From the NCBI RefSeq assembly GCF_009730915.1, contig NC_052486.1, positions 20,861,589-20,925,588 on the forward strand: a DNA stretch of 64,000 bases, in the 5' to 3' direction. The notes beneath the pieces are model-generated. The model saw only the letters and a program-made list of their open reading frames with translations, was not told where the DNA came from and ran no database searches. Shown in pieces: positions 24,350 to 36,930 of the stretch (positions are counted from its first letter, which is position 1; each line of letters opens with the position of its first letter). The DNA comes from Dioscorea cayenensis subsp. rotundata. Taxonomy: Eukaryota; Streptophyta; Magnoliopsida; Dioscoreales; Dioscoreaceae. The position numbers and the translations under genes are program-made.

Positions 24350-25379
24350 CTGACGTTTTTTATGTAGGCCCTCAGAAAACATTATAATTTCATTAACTGT
24401 GCTTATTGTACATGAAATTAAAGATTTTTTAGGGGTATATGTCAAAAAATATAAGAAGCGGTTTTAATTAAATAGCTGTTGTTGGCCCGGTCCAAGCCCA
24501 TGAGAAACGGCCCATGTAGAAACTATTTATATTATAGTCCATTAATGAGGAAAAAAAACATAATTTTATTACATATTAAATAATTCCAGTCATTTAATTC
24601 TTCTTTCTTGTATATGTATTTACTAATCCCACTTCTTCAATTATATAAATAATTTATTACGATAGTAATCATAATTATAATAATAATCTATATATTGATA
24701 AGTTGATGAACATGAGTAAACATGGCTGTTTTGATTAAAAATCATAGTTTTCATTTTGTTTTATTTTATTTTATTAAAACACAACTATAAAAAAAATAAT
24801 CACTTTACCAAAAATTTGTAGCTTAATTTTATTTAACTCCACCGTCAAAATCAAAAGTGAGATATTCAAAAGACTTACGTTCAAAACTTGATTAAAATCG
24901 TGAAAATAACAAATCGTCAGTTGTAGATGTAGACTCACAGTTCAAACCCCTTGTTCACAACTGAATACATACATACTGACTAATTAATTTCCTCCCATAT
25001 ACACGTCCCTGACATGTGACACGTTCACATCTCATAAAAAAAACAATCACGTTTTTTAAGAATCCATTATCTTGAAAGTCCAAGAAATACAAATCCATAT
25101 GAACATTGGGCAGGGAATAAATTACTCAATTACTGCAGAGTGTAAACAAAAAAACACACGACTCTCTATACATGAATGGAGTTTCATCTCTTCCCACGTT
25201 TGCTTCCTAATAAATACACAGAAGCAAAAGAAAAAGAAGAAACTCCAACAAGTTCTTTAATCCCAATGACCATGACATTTGAAGTCAATAAATCTCTACT
25301 CAAATAGTGTGGTCCTTCAAAGTTTTGAACTTTCATAGTCCTCTATATCTAATTGAACACTTTAAATCACAACCACAGC
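24350..25379. other. Intergenic DNA
   Basis: No gene recognised. AT-rich, with poly-A runs. The right end is presumably the 3' flank of the transporter gene on the minus strand. Confidence 0.55.
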
Positions 25380-27434
25380 TTATACTTGTTCCTGCTCAGA
25401 CATTGAAGGCCTTGAAAGACTAGTATTTGTCTGCAACCTCGCTTGTTCGATCTTCTCCGTAACCTCAGCCACCACAAGCTTTGTCAGAAGAAGCCCAGAC
25501 ACAAGTGCAGCCAACATCAGCATTGAAAATACTGCACCCCAACTCTTGGCTGAGAGATAACCAGTCAGCAATGGGCCAATAGCAGCACCTACAGAGCCTG
25601 TGCCATCTATAATTGCAGTTACAGTTGCCAGTGCTCGAGCATTTCCATTAAGGGAGCTGTGCGTGCCGAGATCAGCAGACACTGCTGTTGTTATCAGAGC
25701 ATATGGACCATTCACAAACATTCCGGTGATGAACATGAGAGCGATGTTCCAGAGCAGTGATACACTGCCATATATGCGGTAGAAATACAGAGCGGGAATT
25801 GCACAGTACATGAAGGTTGCAGCTGTCAATGCGCGTGCATTGAGCTTGTCTGATATGTGGCCTGCAAGGATGCCACCTACAACTCCTCCGACATCGAATA
25901 ATGTTGATAATGTCCCTGATGTTGAATCGGATAAATGCTTGCCATCGATAACTGCATGGTTGAGAAAGTATCATGTTAGTATCATGCAAGATAAAGTAAC
26001 AGTGATTGCAATCTGTTTGAATTGAAGGATAGGAATTAGACAAGAGAAGGTAGCCAGTAGTTTCATAATCCACGGAGATATGCTGTATCATGTAAGAATA
26101 TAGTATCACTATTCCATCACAAAACAACACCTTGATTTTGCAAGAGATAAGGGAAAGTAGCAGCAGTATCATCAGCAATGGAAGCATCAGGAATTCACAT
26201 TTGATGGAGAAAGTATCATGTTAGCATCATATAATATAAAAGAAAGCACCAACAATCCAATATATTCACAATGCAATATAAAAGAAAGCATCATATAAAA
26301 GAATGCATCATGTCCATATCATAAATAGAGTATTATTAATTAAAAACAATATGAACTGTGGCAAAAATAAAATTTAATTGTGGTTCTAAACTTCTAATTG
26401 CCAGAGAGATGAAGCATTCATGTAACTGTAAACAAGTACCTGTATGGCTAATGTAGAAAGGAAGCCAGTAAAGGAAGGTATAAGCCACCAATTTGGCGAA
26501 GAAAAGACAGAAGGCAAATGGGGCCACACCAGGGATCCTCCAAGCCTCAAAGAAGCCCACTGGTTTCCCCTTGACATTTATTCCTCCTTCCAAAAGAGGA
26601 TCACTGATTCCATTATTCTCAGAAGGCTTAGCCAAATCATCTTCCTTCTCAATTCCCATTGCCTGAGGGTTAACAGGCAAGAACAGGAACACTGTCAATC
26701 CAACAAAGGCCATAAGCATGCCAGGAACAGCAAATGACCAACCCCATCCAAATTTCAGAAAACCAGAGGCAATCAACGAGCCTGCAATATTCCCCACCGA
26801 AGTATGTGCATTCCAAATGCCCATAATAAGCCCCCTCTTCCTCTTTCCGAACCAATTGCCCACCACCCCCACCACTGAAGGCCAGCCAGTGGATTGGAAC
26901 AAACCGGCTAACATTTGAATAACCAAGTAGTAGGAGAAATCATGGATATTGAGCCAATACCCAAACACCAAAAAGGGTCGTGAAGAGACCAGTGCCAACC
27001 ATTCCAACAGTCAAAAGGATTCGAAGATCCACTCGATCACCTAAATGACCAGCAAAGTACATGCCAAAGGCATATACTGAGAGGAAGGCCAAATCAATCT
27101 GTCCAAGCAATTCAGTGCCATCGGAGCCATCAAATGGAGCCCAACCATTCTGAAGCATTGGCTTTCTTTGTTCCCCATTAACCCTACGAAGGAAGAAAGA
27201 CCTCTGCCAAGGAGAATAGCCCAAACTTCTTGTTTCAGGATCAAGGACACTTTTCACAATGCTTGTGGTTTTCCTGGTGGCATGATAGCTAGCATATGCA
27301 AAGAATGTCAAGACCAAGACAATGGTCTGGTATGTCCTAAAGCTCAAGCCTCTTCTCCTGATGCAATCGAAGAAGCGGATGCCCGGGGGTTTGGTGCTCT
27401 GTGCTTCAGTTTTCGGTTCATCTAAGGAACCCAT
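25380..27434 (-). CDS. Glycerol-3-phosphate transporter (MFS, GlpT/G3Pp family), frameshifted
   Basis: Two coding exons on the minus strand: 27434-26440 and 25951-25380 (intron 26439-25952, donor ACAG|GTACTT, acceptor CATGCAG). It begins [12 protein letters not shown] and ends SMSEQEQV. Family features: [20 protein letters not shown] in helix 1, [40 protein letters not shown], the MFS signature [51 protein letters not shown], and a C-terminal membrane half. The family exchanges organic phosphate for phosphate across membranes; the plant members respond to phosphate starvation. There is one extra base in the AAA run at 26963-26965 (plus strand): before it the protein reads TTLFGV, after it GYWLNIHDF in another frame. 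Ignoring that base gives about 521 residues, the usual size. So it is either a recent null allele/pseudogene or a homopolymer sequencing error. Confidence 0.9.
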
Positions 27435-28780
27435 GGTAAAAATTTGTGAAAATGTACAGCTAAAACAATAATTCTCCTGTTATGTTTTGGAGAGACTTCT
27501 TCTTCTTCTTCTTCTTCTTCTTCTAAATGGAGAAGATTACTGTCTGGAAAAACCCCCAAAACAGATGAGAATTCATACATGAAGCCAAATCTATATAATA
27601 TATAAACAATAAAAGCAAATTTATTCTCAAGCTAACTTGGATGATTATGTCACCATCTCTTCATTTGTGCTATTTCTAATCTATCAATTCTCTACAAGTT
27701 CAACAATATTATTAGTTATGTTCAAGAGAACAAAACATCAAATTCTACAATTATTTCCAAAATTGGAATACTCATATACCAAATCTGATAAGAAATTACA
27801 CAGGACATTTACTCAGCAAAAACAAAAAAAAAAACAAAAGTACTTGAAGAAACAACAAATCAAAAACCTTCAGTAATTCATCAGGATGACACAGACAACT
27901 TACTTTTCTACTAATTTGGTTAGTCTCAAGCAAAAAATTCAGCTGTTCAATCTTTGCCATGATCTTCAAAACAATGAAATATAGCAAAAACAAGAGCTTT
28001 TCCAACAATTGAAGCAAGATAGTAAATAAATATTAATAGAAAACTTAAAACTCAATCCAAAGCTCCAAAAACAATGAACTTTACCCCGCAAAAAGCAGTG
28101 ATATATATAAGATCTTCAAAACAATGAAATATATCAAAAACAATAGCTTTTCCAACAAATGAAGCAAGATAGTAAATAAATATTAATAGAAAAATTTAAA
28201 ACTCAATCCCAAGCTCCAAAAACAACAAACTTTACCCCGCAAAAGCAGTGAAAATGAAAAAAATAAAAATAAAAACCATAAAACCCCAAAATAGATAACA
28301 CGTCCCATCATCATCTAAAACCAGGAACCCAACCACCAAATAAACACCTCCAAAACCAAAAAAACACGCAACTTTAAAAAAATAAAAAAAAAATTTCCAA
28401 AACACCTCAACCCCTCTCTCCACAATCAACAAACCAATCAAAAAAAGCAAAAGCGAAACAAACTCAAACTCAAGAACATCAAAACCATTCACAAAAACTT
28501 CTAATTTAGATCATCAACATTCAAATATGGAAACTTGATCACAGATTACCATTAAAACCAATTAAAAAACACAAAACTAAAGAAAGAAAACATCAAATCA
28601 AAAAGCAAAAAGTGTGAATACCGATAAACAAGGAGGAACGCTGGCGTTTCTTGAATCGTAATTCTCGTGCTTGAATGGAAATTCTAGGGTTCCTCGTTTA
28701 CGGAAAGCTTTTGCATCCGAATCTCGAAGCGCGGCTTCAATGGCAGCTTCGTCTTCTCTCTTTATTTCAGCAACGAGGAA
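27435..28780 (-). promoter_or_regulatory. Transporter 5' leader with a leader intron
   Basis: Inferred 5'UTR in two parts. The proximal part, 27435-27551, contains a (CTT)n run at 27499-27523 and is preceded by acceptor TTTTTCCAG. The distal part is about 28625-28780, where a GTATTC donor follows ATCG. The distal block is GC-richer and looks like a promoter/TSS region for the minus strand. The intron between them (27552-28624) contains the 150-bp tandem duplication. Confidence 0.4.
27961..28250. repeat. 150-bp tandem duplication in the leader intron
   Basis: Two head-to-tail copies, 27961-28110 and 28111-28250, each beginning GATCTTCAAAACAATGAAAT and ending in TTACCCCGCAAAA-GCAGTG. About 93% identical by eye. 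Non-coding. Confidence 0.85.
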
Positions 28781-30140
28781 ACCATTGCGACTATTTGTTT
28801 CCGTTATTACTTTTTTGCCCTTTGATCAATTTAGCCCTCCACTTATTATTTCCCTTTCATGAAGCATTTGCCACTAATTTATATTATTTTAAAATAAATA
28901 AATAAATTATCTCGAGGAATAGGAATAGATAATCACCGCATTTTTAGTCAGTCACATGGGTCGTGGATGGATATATATATTATAAAAAACTGATTTTATC
29001 TAGTATTTCTGAGTTTAGTGTTGTTTAAATAGACACGAATGAGTCTTTTTATGGGAGATAATTATATGATATTTAAAATTTATTAGTTCGGTATCAATTT
29101 TATAAACATATGATGAACTTTTTTTGTCATGTGTGATATTTGACTGATTTAATATTTTTTTAAAAATAAATTATTGTAATAAATGTACAGCTATACCTGA
29201 TATTTAAAATAGAATCGTTTATATTTATTGTAAAAAAAAATAGAGGATAAGAAATTAATAAATTAAATAATTAGAGAAATTGAGGGGCGAAAGAGGAGGA
29301 TTTAATCGTAATTATGGGCAAAGCAAAGGATGATTTGGACTTAATTTTGTCCAATAAAAGAGCGGGTAATATCCGACAGAATATTCCAATATGCTATGGA
29401 ATATACCCGCCTTGCCGGCGGATATTCTCCGCTTTCAAATGAGTGGGACCCTTTACCACGTGGCGCCCATTCATTTGCTGAAACTAGCACACGGTTTTTT
29501 AAATGCCGCCGGCAATAAAAATTTTTAAATTGGAAATTCATCGAAATCAACGTAAATTGCCGCATTAATTTGAATTAATTATGTGTTATTTTTTTAATAA
29601 TAATAAACTTATTTTAACCATTAAACGGTTGGTACGCGTGTTTGGTATTGTTTGTTTCAGAACATATATATATAAACACTTGTTCATAAACAGAATTATA
29701 AATAGTAATTTGAAGGTGGAAAATAATTAATTTATAAATTACATAAATACAATGTTGACACGTGGAGAGATGTCAGCGATTGGTACACCACCCCAAACAG
29801 CGGATCAGGAGTTTTTCTCTGCTACCACGTCAGCATACCATTATCTTGGTCCGGAAACTGCTGTGAAGGATCACCATTTATGGGGCCCATGAACTAGTGG
29901 GCCACCACCTTGATGACGTGGAAATCATGCATAAAGTACAGTCCCATCCCATGCGTGTTTGAGTGTTTCTGGGTCATTTCATACCATCCAAATAAAATTT
30001 ATTTTTTCATTATATTAATTTTAAAAAATTGAACCACATAAATTTAAAATATATTTATATATATCTATTAATATGACTCTAAATATTTTGTTCTCATATT
30101 ATTTGGATTTACAGTGTTTTTACCAAAATATACCCACAAG
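28781..30140. other. Intergenic DNA with GC-rich promoter-like patches
   Basis: No gene recognised. GC-richer patches at about 29395-29520 (CCACGTGGCGCC G-box context near 29456) and 29755-29935 (ACACGTGGAG, TACCACGTCAG, GGGGCCCAT, GATGACGTGG) stand out. They may be cis-regulatory modules or old repeats. Confidence 0.4.
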
Positions 30141-30822
30141 GACGGAACCAAAGGAGGGCTGACGGGGGCTGAAACCCCTCTTATGTGCGTATTGATTTTT
30201 CTATATTTAAACTAATATAAAATAATCTATTTTAATATATATAACAATGTATAATGTTGTTTTATTTGAGTAGTTAGTGGGCCTAATTATAAAGTATGTG
30301 ATTTTTTAACCCACTCAAGTTCAAATCTTCTTTGGTGCATGTGTTCTTTTTCATATTTTTATTTTTTTAATTTAAAAATTACTAGAATTTCAAAATTTTA
30401 ATAAAAATTTATAAAAAATTAAAAACTCTTATATAAAAATTTTAGTAATTAAAAAAAAAGTTGAAATTGATCCATAGCAAATATATTATAACATATATAC
30501 AAATATATTTTTAAAAAATGCATAAGCAAATATATTATAACATATATACACATATTTTTTAAAATTACAAACTTGAGATGTATTTTTTTATTAGCTGAAT
30601 TATTGAAAATCTTATATACTTGCTATAAATAATAACAAAAATTTTAATTATACTCTATGTGTTTTTTAATGTGTATTCAAAATTTTATTATATTAATACA
30701 TTAGTCCTTATTTAAAATAATTATTTTGTTGTATTATTATTATTTTATTTATTATTTTTTTTATATTTTGCTTTTAGGCTTTAATCACCCTACTACCATC
30801 GAGTCATAGTTTCGTCACTATA
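30141..30822. mobile_element. Possible non-autonomous DNA element
   Basis: The left end (GGACGGAACCAAAGGAGGG, then a G/C-run and ACCCCTC) and the right end (CTACCATCGAGTCATAGTTT, then CGTCAC) have the look of the inverted 'GGGCGGAGC ... GCTCCGCC' termini of degenerate plant DNA elements, with an AT-rich non-coding core. Inverted similarity is weak, and no target duplication was confirmed. Confidence 0.3.
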
Positions 30823-30884
30823 TACCCATATAAAATTATAAATTAAATATAATAAGTATAATAATACTAACATATAAATGAAAT

Positions 30885-33724
30885 GAGGGCGGAGCAAAAT
30901 AAAATTTTAGAGAGGACTAAAAGTGTTTTTAGAACACAGTAAAAAGTGAAAGGATATATTAATAATAGATTTTCATAATTATTTTTAAAAAATATTTTTT
31001 ATATAATATATACTAATTTATTGAAAATCAAATTTGTCACGCCCTGAACCTAACCGGGTACGTGGCAATCGCCATGACGATAAGAAGTGGGTCCCACAAC
31101 GGCCCCACATTCAGGTCACCGTAAGGCTCAATATAAACCTGTTATCACAATTACATAGCTAGAAGACAACATAATAATAAGATCACAATAGGGTTCCCTG
31201 ATACTAGGGACCCTAAACACAAGTAGCATCAACAACAGTACAAACCAGGGTTTCAGATACAACCAGAAAATACAAATACATGAACAATATATAAAGTTCA
31301 AGTCTAGTTGATCCATAAAGTTTAAATGCATACTATAACAAACCTAAACAAGGAGAACATACAAATCACTCTACTGTTGCACAACACAACTCTGTCCAAC
31401 GTCGCAGTCTGAAATGATAGAAGAAAGGGGAGTGGTGAGTAACATATGTTACCCAGTGAGTGGTGTCAACATAGATGTAACAGAGTGATAAAGTATTTAA
31501 AATAGTAATTCCACATGAATAATAACATATAAAATCAATTCCAAGTATTCAACATATTAACAAATAACACAAGGTTCATCAAAAGCAAATAACATTTTAA
31601 AACACAATAAACATAGCTCCAAAATACAGGCTGGCCTAAAACAATTCCCACGCTAATCGTGGCCACGACTAAATATGGGACCACCAAGGAGTTTTTAAAA
31701 CTTTTTAAAAATTTAAAAGGGTTGCCTTTCCTTGGTGTTGGCCACTGAGATCCCCGTGTGGTGACCCCGGGTTTCTCACATAAAAGAATCCCCTGTCAAT
31801 GGCTCCGCGCACCTCTTGACCAGGGTAAACCAGGGTTAACCACGCCGCCTCCCATCAGGCTGGACCGTGGAACCCCACACTACTGTGTCGGACTAAAGTC
31901 CGTCGTTACTATTAAAACTGAATGCCACAATATAATTCTTTCCAATTTCCAATTCAAAGAATCCATCATACAATGTTTAAACCAGGAAATGTACATCAAA
32001 CCATGTTCCATTTGCATATAAATACGGAAATATACATCAAACCATATTCCATTTGCATATAATTACGGAGATGCAAGTAAACATATTTCTTTCAAAATAA
32101 ATAGGTATAAGCATTCTAGGTTTAACCATTTTAAGTAAATTCGTGCTCAAAATATGTATCAAAGAAACCAATTTATCATCAAATTTATGTAATAAAACAC
32201 ATGAAGAAATACTTTAGTACTCTTATTAAATCTATGCAATTATAAATTTAACCACTCACAGAACCAGTCGTCTCATCCCGAGACGTGCTCACTGATCGGC
32301 GAGCTCCTTCCCCTTAGAGGACACTTTGCCACCTAGATACAAGCAGGGAATTCAAATTCTAATGAACACAAGAATGATAGCCAAAAGAAAATGCATAAAA
32401 ATAAAATTATACATGTCTAATATGAAACCTTAGGGTTTTAGGGCAAAACGTCATTTTGGACCCCAAACGACATCAGAATAGAGTAAACTTAATTCCAATG
32501 AGTTCAGGGTAAGAAGAGCTTCAATGCGGACCAAAGAAATACCAGAAAAGACTCAAAATTTTTGGTACTACAGTAACTTCGAGTTGCTACAGTACCGGAC
32601 CTTATACTATGATTTTCTCCCAATTTACAACACTAAATCAAAAAATTTCTTCAACAACATTCTCATACATGAACCATAAATCATTGGCTTCAATTTAAGC
32701 CTATAAATCACCAAATCTATGAAGAATTCAAAGTTTTTATACATTTCTAAAAACAAGGAAATACGGGAGAAATACAAAATAAAAACATTGGATCTAAGAC
32801 TTACCGAATTCAGGAGTGAGGGAGGAAGGATTTTGGTATTTGAGTTCACCGAAAATTCTCGCCGGAAAAACAATTTCTTCTAAAGTTATGGTCGGCCGAA
32901 CAAGAAACAAAGAGAAAGAAAATGAATGAGGAGAAGGATCCAGGTTGGTTTCTCTCATTCATCCTTTTTTTTTTATATTATATATAGGAAGTGACCTAAT
33001 TGCCCTCTTAATAGAAAAATCATAGAAAATGGATCCAAATGACGGAATTGCCCCTGATTTTTCATATAAAAGCTACTATGCAAACATGCAAAATGTCACT
33101 ACTGCTAAATGACCATTTTACCCCTAATGTGAGCATAAAAATCTAAATAGGCCCGAGGTCTAAATCAGGACAGAGTACAACAAAGTTACTCAACAATAAA
33201 TTTTTACAATTTTTTTTACTATATAATCAATTTATTAAATATCAAAAGGCTAAATAATAAAATTTTATAAATAAATTTTTTAAAACCATAATATTTTTAG
33301 AATATATATATATATATTAATTTATAAAAAAGGCAACTAGCCAATAGACTTTTATGAAAAATACATATAAATCAATTCAATTCATAAAATATTAAAAAAA
33401 ATCAAACAATAAATTTCACAAATATTTTTTTAAAAACTATTATTTTTATATTATGTGCATCAATATAATATATGCATATAATTATTTTTTTATGTAATTT
33501 TATATTATGTGCATCAATATAATATAATATGTGCATAATTATTTTAGTTAAAAACTATTATTTTTATATTATATGCATCAATATAATATATGTTGTTGTT
33601 TTTTTCTTAGTAAATTTGTGACTTTATCTAGCTTACTAAAATATATATATATATATATATATAATTAAACAAATCAAAACAAAATCAGAGGACCAATCTT
33701 TCGTCCTCGCCCTAGCTACGCCCC
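30885..33724. mobile_element. Possible DNA element with a nested insertion
   Basis: The left terminus GAGGGCGGAGC...AGAGGACTAAAAG and the right terminus, whose reverse complement reads AGGGGCGTAGC...TTGGTCCTCTG, are similar inverted ends. The AT-rich flanks are separated by the distinct, GC-richer 31036-33190 segment, so the latter looks like an insertion into the former. No transposase coding sequence is visible. Confidence 0.35.
31036..33190. mobile_element. Solo-LTR-like insertion, about 2.1 kb
   Basis: It begins TGTCACGCCCTGAACC, a start typical of many plant Ty3-type LTRs, followed by ACCGGGTACGTGGCAATCGC, and ends around GGACAGAGTACAACA. A GTGAGTAACATATGTTACCC palindromic stretch near 31435 and an intron-like, non-coding body fit an LTR. 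No protein domains and no second LTR are visible, and I could not find a 5-bp target duplication, so the class is uncertain. Confidence 0.4.
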
Positions 33725-34038
33725 TGGATGAGTTGAATAAATTAGAGTTGGATGCTGATTGACTCATATGATCACTTAAATTAAATAATTATGTAAATTT
33801 CAGCTTTTTTATTTTTTATAATAATAGTTAGGGATAGAACAATAATGTGATACAAGACTACCAATGAAAAGAGTGCACGCTAGTGCAAGCATGATAATTA
33901 AAATGTTTATTTATTTTTTCCAAGGCTTATCTCCATCATCGAAAGAAACACTGAGAAAGCTTCATGTTGTTGTTGCTTGTGTGATGAAGTAAGTCTTTAA
34001 AATGTCACATATGAGTTGAAAACAACAATGCAAAAACT
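33725..34038. other. Short intergenic spacer
   Basis: No gene seen. It ends at the target-site duplication of the MULE. Confidence 0.6.
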
Positions 34039-34047
34039 ATTTTATAT
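34039..34047 (+). repeat. MULE target-site duplication, left copy
   Basis: ATTTTATAT immediately before the element's terminal GAGTAATG; identical to 39892-39900. Confidence 0.93.
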
Positions 34048-34740
34048 GAGTAATGCTATATAACGCGAAGCAACCACACGAACCAGCCACACGAATGATG
34101 TGGCTGGTGACGTGGCTGCTTCACGTGGGTGAGATAATTTTATTTTATTTTTTTATTTTATTTTTTAAATAATCATGAAAAAGAAAACAAAAGAATGACT
34201 CAGCTTCTCTCTCTCTCACTCTCTCTCGTCTTCGTTCTCTCCTGCAACCCTCTCCCGGCCGCCGATCTTCCTCTCTCCTGCATCGCTCTCCCGGCCATCG
34301 ATTTTCCTCTCTCCTGCATCGCTCTCCCGGCTGCCGATTTCCTCTCTGCTGCAACGTTCTCCCTGTCGCCGGTTTCCTCTCTTCTGCGGCACGAGTCCCG
34401 GATAGCCACACGAACCAGTCCAACTACCCTCGCTCTAGCCCGCTCCCGACATTGCTCCCGGCGCTGTTTCCCTCTCTCCTACATCGCTCTCTCGGCCACC
34501 GCTTTCCTCTCACTTGCGGCACAAGTCCCCGGCAGCCACAAGAACCAGTCCAGCACCATCACTCCAGCCACCTCCCGACGCTGCTCCCGACGCTGCTTCA
34601 CTATCTCCTGAACCCCCGCTCTCGGCGCTTCTTCCCTTTCTCTTTCGGCGCGAGTCCCCGGCGGTTGCCCCTTTGTCCAGCACTCGCACCCCGCGCTCCC
34701 GGCCGTGACACCCCCGCTGTGAGAATCCCAGAAAGGTATG
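34048..34740 (+). repeat. MULE left terminal inverted repeat with subterminal GC-rich repeats
   Basis: Outer 110 bp nearly identical (inverted) to 39782-39891. The inner part is made of diverged copies of a roughly 35-50 bp unit (CTCTCTCCTGCATCGCTCTC). It may also carry the promoter/leader of the transposase gene: a GTATGG donor at about 34736 and an AG acceptor shortly before the ATG at 35263 could frame a leader intron. Confidence 0.85.
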
Positions 34741-35262
34741 GTTTTTTTTACATTTTTTTTTGTTAACTAAGATGGATATTTATGAAAGATTATAAATGGA
34801 TATTTTTTGTGGTCCAGTTGATAGAATCAATTAATTTTGTATGAATTGAGTAATGCTTGAACTTTTCCCTTGACAATGAGACTCTGTGTTAATTTTGAAT
34901 GAATTGTGGTCCTTAAACTAGGTTGACAAACACAAATTTGTTATTTTCCATATTTTCTGATTTTCAGTTTTCATTATTTAAGTTTAGGGTTAGAGTAACA
35001 GTTTAACTCTTGAGTTAATTGAGATGGATATTTATGAAAGACTATAGAAATTTATTGTTGTGATTTGGATTTATTTTTATTAATTTTGCTTGAGATGGAT
35101 ATTGGTCCGATTAGTGAGGTTTGAACATTTGTGTTGAGTAAATTGGCGAAGAGGTTCTGTATTTATATGAATGATCCAATGAAAAGTTTTGTTTAGACAT
35201 ATATTTAAGGATTTGTTTCATGTGTTCTAAACATTTGTCTAATTTGTGTCTAAAGCAAGAAC

Positions 35263-36930
35263 ATGGAAGAAGTGGCACTTGGGTGTTCTAAGCAAGGAAA
35301 AGATAATGTAGAAGTTGGATGTTCAAGTTATGAAGAACATGTCAAAGAAAAACCGGTAGATTTGGATTTAGTTGACAGTATTGTGCCGGGGGCCGATATG
35401 ATACTTGATTCTGAAGAAGAAGTTTATAACTTGTATGTCCAATATGCACGGCGTGAAGGGTTTGGCATCACCAAAAAAAGCACGAGATTAGATGATGATG
35501 GAAAATTGAAATATTACACGCTAGCATGTGCAAGAGGTGGCAAACGAATATCTACTTCAAAAAACTCCTTCAACCCAAGACTATCCACCAAAGTAAATTG
35601 TCCGGCGAAGATTAATGTCATTGTTGGCAATGATGGGCGATTTACCATTTCTACTGTTAATTTGGAGCACAATCATGCACTTAGCCCACAAAAAGTTCGT
35701 TTCCAAAAGTGCAATAAAAAAATTGATACATATGTGAAAAGAAGGCTTGAATTGAACGACCAAGCAGGGATAAGCTTAAGCAAAAATTTTCATTCCCTAG
35801 CGGTTGAAAGTGGGGGTTATGAAAATTTAACATACACTGAGAAAGATTGTAGGAATTATATTGCGAAAGCAAGGCAATTTAGACTTGGCGTTGAAGATGC
35901 TATTTTGAGAAGCAACTACAAGAAGCATACACAAATGAAAAATTTAAATCATTTCAAGATGAGTTGCGAGGCATCATATATTGCAATCTTACTCTCACTG
36001 GTTCACATGGGGCAATCTACACATTTCAAGTGTCCGACGTTGTCAGAGGGAAAGAAGGTGCATTTAGAAAGCAAGTGTTATACAATGTTTACACTAATGA
36101 GGAAGAATTTGACATTAAATGCTCGTGTCAGTTGTTTGAGTTCAAGGGGATTATTTGTAGGCACATTTGCAAGTTGCTTATTGAAAAGAATGTGAAAGGC
36201 ATTCCGTCTAGGTATATTTTACCACGATGGAGGAAGGACATCAAACGCATGCATACATATGTACAAAACTGTTATGATGATCCACAAACCAGTGAGGAGA
36301 AACTACGGTACAATAAATTGTGCTCTCATTTTCACTAAAGCCGCAGAACTTGGAGCAGAGTCAAATGACAAGTACAACTTGTTGATGAATTATGTGGATG
36401 AGGCAATTGAGAAGTTGATGGACAACACAACTTGTAACAAAAAGTTAACACCTATATTGTCGGAGGCGACTATTGTGCCACACCAAAAATTTCTCACTCC
36501 TTTGAAGGTGCGGAGTAAGGGTCGTCCACCATCAAAAAGGAAGAAGTCAAAAGTTGAAGAAATAATAATCAAAAACAAGAAAAAGGTATTTTATGTAGTA
36601 TCATATTCATTATTTGCTCTCATTTTTTTGGATGAATTTTTTCTTTTGAGTGTATAACATCCATGTTATTATTGGCAGAAGGCACAAACAAAGGTAGATG
36701 CATTAGCTCAAAAATTTACGCAAGATGATCATTGCACACAAGAGAGCGTGGTAATCCTTTTTAAATTGTCACTAATGTTCAAATTAAGAATTTCAATGAT
36801 TTAATTTGAAATGCTGATTTGTTGGACTATAATCTCTTTTTTTAGGTAAATTCAAATTCTATATCAATCAATTTGGACATGCATCATGGTTCTTCTTTAG
36901 GTTTTGAAAGCCAGTGCAATGATTTCTGAT
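35263..36930 (+). pseudogene. FAR1-type MULE transposase, internally deleted and frameshifted
   Basis: It starts MEEVALGCSKQGKDN. The N-terminal FAR1 DNA-binding domain is intact (about residues 45-135: SEEEVYNLYVQYARREGF, CARGGKR, CPAKINV, TVNLEHNHAL), the WRKY-GCM1-like zinc fold with C, C, H, H ligands. Around 35905-35925 the reading frame jumps straight to what normally lies after the transposase core (EAYTNEKFKSFQDELRG in another frame), so the catalytic DDE/MULE domain is missing. A SWIM zinc finger follows (CSCQLFEFKGIICRHICKLL, about 36121-36180). A second frameshift at about 36330 separates it from AAELGAESNDKYNLL. Terminal exons are probably 36679-36750 and from 36846, judged by splice sites. 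FAR1/FHY3 light-signalling factors derive from such transposases, but the TIR context shows this one is a transposon gene, now unable to catalyse. Confidence 0.88.

Noticed and set aside
34145-34766. Similar Arg- or Ser/Leu-rich ORFs at the left MULE end
   Set aside because: Same subterminal repeats in inverted orientation; no domain.
35263-36195. An intact FAR1/FHY3 transcription factor gene
   Set aside because: It lies inside MULE termini with a target duplication, lacks the transposase core, and continues in other frames, so it is a broken transposon gene.
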